DNA of 10,318 nt from Acidobacteriaceae bacterium (lineage in GTDB: Bacteria > Acidobacteriota > Terriglobia > Terriglobales > Acidobacteriaceae), in contig JASHTU010000072.1 in NCBI GenBank assembly GCA_030040395.1, forward strand, positions 1-10,318, written 5' to 3'. The position numbers and the translations under genes were made by a program. The notes beneath the pieces are model-generated. The model saw nothing but the letters and a program-made list of their open reading frames with translations. It had not been told where the DNA came from and searched no databases. Position 1 is the stretch's first letter. Each line of letters opens with the position of its first letter. Below, piece by piece: positions 1 to 6,000 of the stretch.

Positions 1-84
1 GATCTCGATCCCGATGTCTATGATCAAGTGATGGGCGCGACTGCGATCGAGGTTTTCAACCCTTCCTCTGCTGCTAACGCTTGA
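1..84 (+). CDS. C-terminal end of an unidentified protein (partial, 5' truncated)
   Basis: Frame 1 is open from the first base to a TGA at 82-84 and gives 27 residues, including LDPDVYDQVMGATAIEVFN followed by a Ser/Ala-rich tail. The final helix-like segment followed by an 'A.EVF' ending resembles the C-terminus of amidohydrolase-type TIM-barrel enzymes ('...kilggNA.rlF'), but this is only a faint similarity over some 20 residues. The piece is too short to prove coding by itself; a short open frame can occur by chance in GC-rich DNA. It is on the same strand as the sigma gene, 263 bases upstream of it. Confidence 0.5.
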   Translation, partial: DLDPDVYDQVMGATAIEVFNPSSAANA

Positions 85-347
85 ATCCGGCGCATTGCGG
101 GGCCTTCGGGCGAGGGTGAAGCGTTGATGATGAGCGTTTCGAGCTGGTTTTGCTATAGCGGATGCCATACGCTATGCGCAATTAGAAAATCCGCCGAAGA
201 CGACCCGGGGTAGCCAATATCCAGGATCGGGTCTGACAAGCCTAACCCGGCGAAAGATCGCCTCGCCGCCTTCGGCGCTAAGAAGGATTGAGCCAGGGAT
301 GCTTGGGAGAATTGCATCTTTCGGGCACGCCAGGATAGGGATGAAGT
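85..347. other. Intergenic region upstream of the sigma gene
   Basis: I see no convincing gene here. The minus-strand open frames across it have no recognisable content and run into the sigma gene. Visible structure: a 6-bp inverted repeat, ATAGCG/CGCTAT with a 9-nt spacer, at 155-175, and a CGCCG-CCTT-CGGCG hairpin within about 264-282. A TG-C-TATAGC sequence at 151-159 resembles an extended -10 element but has no good -35 at the usual distance. No GGAAC-type ECF -35 was found. A purine-rich AGGATAGGG at about 329-337 could serve as a distant ribosome-binding site for the ATG at 348. Confidence 0.5.
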
Positions 348-1349
348 ATGCTCTGTAGCGTGGATACGGCGGCATCCCAATCCGGCGATCTGACTCTGCC
401 CCAGGCCAGACAAGAGCCATCAACAGCCGCTCTCAATCCGGAGCTTCAGTCCGCATCGCTTTCACCCAGCCTTTTGGAGGAGCTTTGGCGCTCGGCAGGC
501 GGCAAAAGCTGCGGCCTCGCGCCAGGGGAATTCGGCGCCATCCTCGCCACCATCGGCACAAAGCACAATTACGGTTTACCCCCAGGCGCGGAGCTTGATG
601 AAAGCCAGCGGGCAGCGTTCTTTCGCTCCATCCACCTCGCAGACCTCGCTCTCGCGCACGCGTGCGCACGGGGCCACCAGCCGGCGTGGGAACGCTTCGT
701 CGCCCTTTATCGTGACGCGCTCGATCAGGCCGGCACAGCCATTGCGGGATCGGCCGCTCTGGGTACGGAACTGGCCGGCTCTCTCTACGCCGAGCTCTAC
801 GGGTTGCGCCAGGTTCAAGGCGAGCGCCTCTCGCCCCTTGCCTCTTATTCGGGACGCGGCTCTCTGCTCGGCTGGCTGCGCGCCACGCTCGTCCAGCGTT
901 ACCGCGATCACCTTCGCCGCACGCGCCGAGAGGTTGCGCTTGAAGATTTCGATGGCCCTGTAACCGATGCGCCCGCTCCGCATATCGCCGAGTTGAACGT
1001 TCTCGCGGCCGCGGTTGCGCAAACGCTTGGAGCTTTGGCCCCCGAAGATCGCTTTTTGCTCGCGGCCTATTATCTTGACCGGCAAACGCTGCTCGAAATC
1101 GCGCGCACACTGCGCGTCCATGAGGCAACCATTAGCCGCCGGCTGAAGCGCGTTGTCAAGGAGGCCCGCAAGCGTCTGCTTCGCACTCTGGTTATAGGCG
1201 GCCTGAGCAAAGCGGCTGCGGAAGAAGCGCTTGGCGCCGATCCGCGGGATGTGGAAATAAATCTGTCCGCGCTGCTGCAAACTTCACAACTTCCTGCGTT
1301 CTCTCATAGAGAGGATGCGGCACAACCCCAGGTGGAAGATCCACGATGA
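348..1349 (+). CDS. Sigma-70 family RNA polymerase sigma factor, ECF-type with N- and C-terminal extensions
   Basis: This 333-residue protein should direct RNA polymerase to a specific promoter set. Residues about 97-195 look like sigma region 2, with 'GHQPAWERFVALYRDAL' at its start and an 'SYSGRGSLLGWLRATLVQRYRDH' type 2.3/2.4 segment at about 167-188. Residues 222-283 look like region 4, with a helix-turn-helix at about 245-268 (LLEIARTLRVHEATISRRLK). A usual ECF sigma is about 170-200 residues. Here about 95 residues precede region 2 and about 50 follow region 4, and neither extension matches a domain I recognise. The ATG at 348 is the first good start; an ATG at 340 in another frame stops after five codons. 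The stop codon overlaps the start of the zinc-finger anti-sigma gene (ATGA), which supports a sigma/anti-sigma pair. The family call is firm; the regulon is unknown. Confidence 0.88.
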   Translation: MLCSVDTAASQSGDLTLPQARQEPSTAALNPELQSASLSPSLLEELWRSAGGKSCGLAPGEFGAILATIGTKHNYGLPPGAELDESQRAAFFRSIHLADLALAHACARGHQPAWERFVALYRDALDQAGTAIAGSAALGTELAGSLYAELYGLRQVQGERLSPLASYSGRGSLLGWLRATLVQRYRDHLRRTRREVALEDFDGPVTDAPAPHIAELNVLAAAVAQTLGALAPEDRFLLAAYYLDRQTLLEIARTLRVHEATISRRLKRVVKEARKRLLRTLVIGGLSKAAAEEALGADPRDVEINLSALLQTSQLPAFSHREDAAQPQVEDPR

Positions 1350-2860
1350 GCGACGGTCTCCAATTCGGCCGGCACCCCGATGCCGATCAGCTCAGCGCAT
1401 TCGTCGAGCAGGCCCTGCCTGCACACGAGCGTGAGGCCACGCTCGCTCATCTCGCCATCTGCGCGGAGTGCCGCGCCGTGGTCGCGCTCTCGCAACCCGC
1501 GGCCGCTCCGCATTCGGCGCCCGCGGAAAATCCGGCGCGTAGGGCGTGGTTCCACGGCTGGAATCTTGTTTGGCCTGCTACCGCAACTCTTGCCGCGCTT
1601 GCTCTGGCCATCGTCTTTGTTTATCACTCAAACTCTACGCGGAGCAGCCCCGGCGCGCCTGCGGAAATGGCGGTTGCGCGGCCGCCTGCGCCGATTGCGC
1701 CGCCGCGGCAGCCACAAAAGCCGTCTTCCGCGCCCGCGCCGAACCGTCTCCAGCCACATCGCACGAGCCCCATGCCGCAACCTGTGCGGGGTAATCCTGA
1801 GACCCAAAACCGGCTCCAGTCGGCGCCCCCTGAGGCGTCCCCAGCCGCTCGCACGCAGCCCGCAATCGGCGGCGTAGTCGCTGGCAGCACCAGCATTGCT
1901 GCCAGCGGCCAATCGACGCAGCCGCTCACCATGCCCGGTGGCCGCGGTCCAGAGCCGCCTTCCACCATGGGCAAGGCGCAGCTCAATTCACCCGCGCCGC
2001 CTGCGGCTGCGATGGATGGGTTAGGCGGCAGCGCAGAGAGCGGGCAGGTTCAACCAGCAACCGCCGCACCGGGTCCGGCTTTGACGTTAAAAGAGGCTTC
2101 TCGTAACCTCGCGCTCCAAGCGTTGCCGCCCGTCCGTCCTTTGCCCAGCGGTCTTCCCGTGCTTTCCATGGCTGTGCATGGGCGGCAGATGCTGGCCATC
2201 GATGATGCTCACGCCGTTTTTTTAAGCGAGGATTCGGGAGCTCACTGGAAAGCCATCTTGGTTCCGTGGAAGAGCCGCGCCGTCAAGGTCAGCCTGATTT
2301 CTTCGGCCACGGGATTTGCGGCGAGACCTGGATCCGGTCCTGGCGGATGGATTCGTGCGGGGACAGACCTCGGGCCAATCGCCGAAGAATCGGCAGCGAG
2401 CCTTACGGGAACGGTCACAGATCTGACTGGCGCCGTCATCCCAGGCGCCTCGGTGGTCCTTACCGGGGCCGTCAATCACGCTTCTCTCACCGTGCGCACC
2501 GGCCGCGATGGCCGCTACACCGTTACCGGCCTGAAACCCGGGACATATAACTTGGAGGCTCGCGCATCGGGATTCAAAACAGAACGCATCCCCGCCGTGG
2601 CCATTGCGGCGTCGCGGCAGAATATAACGAATCTTACGCTGCACATCGGGGAAGTATCTCAATCCGTAACCGTGACGGCCGGCGCGATGACCAACGAAAC
2701 CCTGCCTTCGACACCAGCCTCCGCGCCCGCAACCGGCGCTGCGCCGTCCGCGGTCGTCGCGCAGTCCGCCATCGCCGCGCCGGCGCCCGTTTTCGAAATC
2801 ACTACCGAAGATGGCTCGCGCTGGGCCAGTGCAGACGGGCTGACCTGGAAGCAACAGTAG
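1346..2860 (+). CDS. Membrane-anchored zinc-finger anti-sigma factor with periplasmic carboxypeptidase-regulatory-like domain
   Basis: This 504-residue protein probably holds the upstream sigma factor inactive at the inner membrane. Residues 10-45 form a zf-HC2/ZAS-like head with H35-x3-C39-x2-C42. A single hydrophobic segment at about 74-93 predicts one transmembrane helix, which puts the head in the cytoplasm and the rest in the periplasm. Residues 100-260 are Pro/Ala/Gln-rich linker. Residues about 270-320 (LSMAVHGRQMLAIDDAHAVF, then 'SEDSGAHWKAI') look like a BNR/Ycf48-type beta-propeller strand set. Residues 351-446 are a carboxypeptidase-regulatory-like Ig-type fold, and residues 482-504 (ITTEDGSRWASADGLTWKQ) return to the BNR-like pattern. 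The start ATG overlaps the sigma stop codon, and GGTGGAAG at 1331-1338 is a plausible ribosome-binding site. The anti-sigma role rests on the zinc motif, the topology and the coupling; the periplasmic ligand is unknown. Confidence 0.82.
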   Translation: MSDGLQFGRHPDADQLSAFVEQALPAHEREATLAHLAICAECRAVVALSQPAAAPHSAPAENPARRAWFHGWNLVWPATATLAALALAIVFVYHSNSTRSSPGAPAEMAVARPPAPIAPPRQPQKPSSAPAPNRLQPHRTSPMPQPVRGNPETQNRLQSAPPEASPAARTQPAIGGVVAGSTSIAASGQSTQPLTMPGGRGPEPPSTMGKAQLNSPAPPAAAMDGLGGSAESGQVQPATAAPGPALTLKEASRNLALQALPPVRPLPSGLPVLSMAVHGRQMLAIDDAHAVFLSEDSGAHWKAILVPWKSRAVKVSLISSATGFAARPGSGPGGWIRAGTDLGPIAEESAASLTGTVTDLTGAVIPGASVVLTGAVNHASLTVRTGRDGRYTVTGLKPGTYNLEARASGFKTERIPAVAIAASRQNITNLTLHIGEVSQSVTVTAGAMTNETLPSTPASAPATGAAPSAVVAQSAIAAPAPVFEITTEDGSRWASADGLTWKQQ

Positions 2861-2898
2861 CGATTTCATCGCTCTGAGCTTCGTCTCTTATCGCCCTT

Positions 2899-2939
2899 CT
2901 CGAAAAATTCTTCGGAATTTCCGCGCAAGTTTTCTCGAG
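2899..2939 (+). terminator. Candidate hairpin terminator or attenuator with cUUCGg loop
   Basis: AAATTC (2905-2910), TTCG loop (2911-2914) and GAATTT (2915-2920) form a 6-bp stem closed by the especially stable C(UUCG)G tetraloop. CTCGA at 2899-2903 and TCGAG at 2935-2939 flank it as an outer inverted repeat. A short TTTT lies at about 2930-2933 rather than directly after the stem, and the stem is AT-rich, so intrinsic termination would be weak. It could lower read-through from the sigma/anti-sigma genes into the macroglobulin gene or act as an mRNA processing or stability element. Confidence 0.35.
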
Positions 2940-2986
2940 TGCAGCGTTCTCCTGATCAGAACGGTTCATCCGCTCAATCGCGACCC

Positions 2987-3010
2987 GGAACCGGGCGCCG
3001 CCGGCGCGTC
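2987..3010 (+). promoter_or_regulatory. Possible ECF-type promoter (GGAAC...CGTC)
   Basis: GGAAC at 2987-2991 is followed 15 bases later by CGTC at 3007-3010. This resembles the GGAAC/-CGTC elements of many ECF sigma promoters, though the spacer is about one base shorter than the common 16-17. Transcription would begin near 3017, giving a leader of about 20 bases that just includes the ribosome-binding site. The stretch is GC-rich and is also part of the hairpins noted here, so a chance match is quite possible. Confidence 0.2.
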
Positions 3011-3022
3011 CTGCTGGCAGCG

Positions 3023-3030
3023 AAGAGGAG
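3023..3030 (+). promoter_or_regulatory. Ribosome-binding site deciding the macroglobulin start
   Basis: AAGAGGAG ends seven bases before the ATG at 3038, an optimal Shine-Dalgarno spacing. This favours ATG 3038 over the in-frame GTG at 2939. The chosen start also puts a signal peptide directly at the N-terminus. Confidence 0.75.
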
Positions 3031-3037
3031 ATCGTGC

Positions 3038-6000
3038 ATGCTCGTCACCTGTTTTCGCTTTTCTCTCCGTCTCCTACGCTCCTTCGCGCTCCCCCTCTTG
3101 GCCTTTGCGAGCCTTTGTTGCGTTTGCCATTCAGAATCCCCCCAACTTACCGCCCTCTACAGGCATAACGGCTTGTATGTGACCATCCCATACCACTCAG
3201 TTCGAACAGGCGCGGGTCGTTTGACCGTGGAGATTCTCGATCCGCAGGGCCAACCGCTGGGCCGCATAGAACGCCGGGTGCGGATTGGCAGCGGCGATGG
3301 CGCATGGGATGTGACGGTCGCTCCTGAGCGCCTCATCGCCGAGGATGACCTCGTTTGGCAGCGCGTCCACTACCGATTCGACTACGACAGCAACCTGGGG
3401 TCTGCGATCGACGACACACAGTCGATCTCGCAAATCCTGCGCCGTCCTGTGGTTCGCGTCCTCGGCCAAACAGGGTACATCGCCGGCAGCCGCGCAGCCG
3501 TCCGTGTCATCGTCACCGACGCAAGCACGGGCGCCGAGCAATCGGGAACGCTGCGCATCGAGCTTCTTATTCCCAATCAAGCCGCGCGCACTCTCTTTTC
3601 CGGCGATCTCGACCATCGCGGCTCGGTCGAAGCGGACTTTCGGTTCCCGGCAGGTCTCACGGGCAACTTTCCGATGCGCTATCTCGTTAACACGCGCATT
3701 GGGCCGGCCCAGCTTACACAGCCCGTAGAGCTGAGGAACGACGCATCGATCCTTCTGACCACCGAGAAGCCTGTCTATCAGCCGGGGCAGGCCATTCATG
3801 TGCGTGCGCTCGCTCTGGACCGCGCCAGTCATCGTCCCGCGACCGACCGCAAGCTGACGTTCGAGATTGAGGACTCTCACGGCAACAAGGTCTTTCGCAA
3901 ATCCACGCAGACCGACAAATTCGGCATCGCCTCCGCGGAGTTCACCCTGGCCGACGAAGTCAACCTGGGCGCCTATCATCTGCGCGCCCTAATGGGCGAT
4001 CCGCAAGCGTCCGCAGATACTGCCGAACTCACTCTCGAAGTCGAGCGCTACGTGCTGCCGAAATTCAAAGTCGCAATCGACTTCGACAAGCAGAACAACA
4101 AACCACGGCGCGATTATCGTCCGGGCGATCACGTCACCGGCACAGTACACGCCAACTACTTCTTTGGCAAACCCGTCGATGGGGCCAAGATCAAAATCAA
4201 AATCTCCGCCATGGACGTTGCCGTCTTCGAAGCCGCAACGTCATCCGGCAAAACCGATGCCGGCGGCGACTATCGCTTCGATCTTAAGCTGCCTTCGTAC
4301 TTTGCAGGCCGTTCTCTCAATCAAGACGCGACACGCGCGCTCGTTGAAGCCGGCGTCACCGATTCCGCGGCCCATGCTGAAACACGCGGCGAGCCCATCA
4401 CCATCAGCGCGTCTCCGCTCCTCATCACAGCCATCCCTGAAGGGGGCGCGTTTGTCCCCGGCGTGGACAATGAAGTCTTCATTCTCACCTCCTATCCTGA
4501 CGGCAGCCCGGCGCACACCAGCCTTATGGCTCGCGTGCCAAACGTGCGCGGCAAACATGGCCGCACGGAAATCCGCCAGCTCACGACCGATGCATCCGGG
4601 GTTGCGGTTCTGCGCATCGGTCCCGGTCCGGGAATCGATTCGCTTCACATCGAGGCCAATGACGGTCACGGAAACCACGTCTCCAGCGACGTTCCAATCC
4701 AAACCCGCTCCGGCGCCGACCAGATTCTTCTTCACACCGATCGCGCCGTGGTCAAGGCCGGTGATTCGATTCCGCTCAAAGTGCTTTCCACGCGCTCGAG
4801 CGGCGCCGTCTATATCGACATCGTCAAGGACGGCCAGACCATCCTCACGCGCGACGTGGACCTGGCCAATGGGCAGGCCAACCTCATTGTCGACGCCACG
4901 CCTGGAATGGCCGGCACGCTCGACATCGACGCCTATCTCTTCGGGCGCGATGCGCAACCCGTCTCTGATCATCGCCTCGTTTTTGTGCAGCCCGCCGACG
5001 AACTGAAGATCGCGGCCTCCACCGATTCACCCGCCTATCTCCCTGGCTCCGAGGCGTGCATCCATTTCCACGTCACCAACGCCAATGGGCAGGGAACGGA
5101 AGTCGCGCTCGGCTTGCAGGTGGTGGATGAGGCAGTCTTCGCCCTCGCTGAAAAGCAGCCCGGATTCGCAAAGGTCTTCTTCTATCTCGAGCAGGAACTG
5201 ATGAAGCCACGTTACGAGATTCATTCGCTCTCCGTGACGAATGTTGTTGACGCCGATCACGCAGAGGGTGGCGCCGCCGGGGAACTCGATGCCCGCGCCC
5301 TCTTCGCCGCCACTCAAATGGTTTCGCCGCACAAGCTCGATGTCGAGTTTGGTCGCCAATTCTCGCAGGAAACATTCTTGCAGTACCAGGAGCAGTACCG
5401 CGAAGCCCTCATGGAAGAGGTGCGCCAAATCGCGTCTGCGCTGAACAAACGAATGGTCGGGCGCTCGACCGGCAACGAAATTCTTACGGACTTCGCGAAG
5501 CTGGCCGACGGCGCGCCTCCGCGCGATGCGTGGAATATGCCGCTGCGCATCGAGCCAACCGGGTGGAACTGGGGCGGCAACCGCTATTTCCGCATCGTAA
5601 GCGCCGGCCCGGATCGAAGGTTGGGCACGGACGACGATCTGACCGTCTACATTCAGGAGCACTCCGGCGCCGTAGTTCGTCAGCCTGGCCAGGGCGGGAC
5701 GCTCGATCTTCGCATCGAGCACGATCGCGGCCCATTCAATCAGAGCGCGGAGGTCACCGGCGCCATCAGCGACGCCACCGGGGCTGTCATCCCGGACGCA
5801 ACCGTGGTTCTTCATTCCTTCACTGATCGTGGCGCGCGCACAGCACGCAGCGACGGAGCCGGGTGGTTTACCTTCTCTGCTCTGCCCGCGGGCCGCTACC
5901 GTATCGACGCATCGTCGCCTGGATTCTCCACGCTCTCCCGCAACTTTTCGCTCAGTCCCCGCGATCGCGCCGTTTTTTCCATGACCCTCGCCGTGGGTGA

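Larger units (their letters stand above)
2861..3037 (+). other. Intergenic leader between anti-sigma and macroglobulin genes
   Basis: This 177-base gap holds several inverted repeats: AGCGAT-TTC-ATCGCT at 2859-2873, overlapping the anti-sigma stop; the cUUCGg hairpin at 2905-2920; CCCG-GAAC-CGGG at 2984-2995; and GCGCC-GCC-GGCGC at 2995-3007. The frame of the downstream gene stays open back to a GTG at 2939, but residues coded by 2939-3037 are Arg/Ser-rich, precede an obvious signal peptide and lack a good ribosome-binding site, so I treat them as untranslated. The gap could contain a terminator or attenuator, an internal promoter, or both. Confidence 0.5.

Noticed and set aside
153..423. Minus-strand open frames over the gap before the sigma gene
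   Set aside because: They extend into the sigma coding region and show no motif; I saw no supporting ribosome-binding site or promoter.
433..1280. Two minus-strand open frames (231 and 234 codons) opposite the sigma gene
   Set aside because: The sigma regions 2 and 4 on the plus strand are clear; the antisense products show no domain or membrane features.
2222..2869. Minus-strand open frame (215 codons) opposite the anti-sigma gene
   Set aside because: It overlaps the carboxypeptidase-regulatory-like domain coding region, has Gly/Arg-rich composition without motifs, and is explained by codon bias of the plus-strand gene.
2939..3037. GTG at 2939 as start of the macroglobulin, adding 33 residues
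   Set aside because: The added residues are basic and would bury the signal peptide. The ATG at 3038 has AAGAGGAG seven bases upstream and begins directly with the signal peptide.
3107..3133. Lipoprotein signal at the cysteine cluster of the macroglobulin signal peptide
   Set aside because: The residues before each cysteine (ASLC, SLCC, CCVC) do not fit the [LVI][ASTVI][GAS]C lipobox, so a standard Sec signal peptide is more likely.
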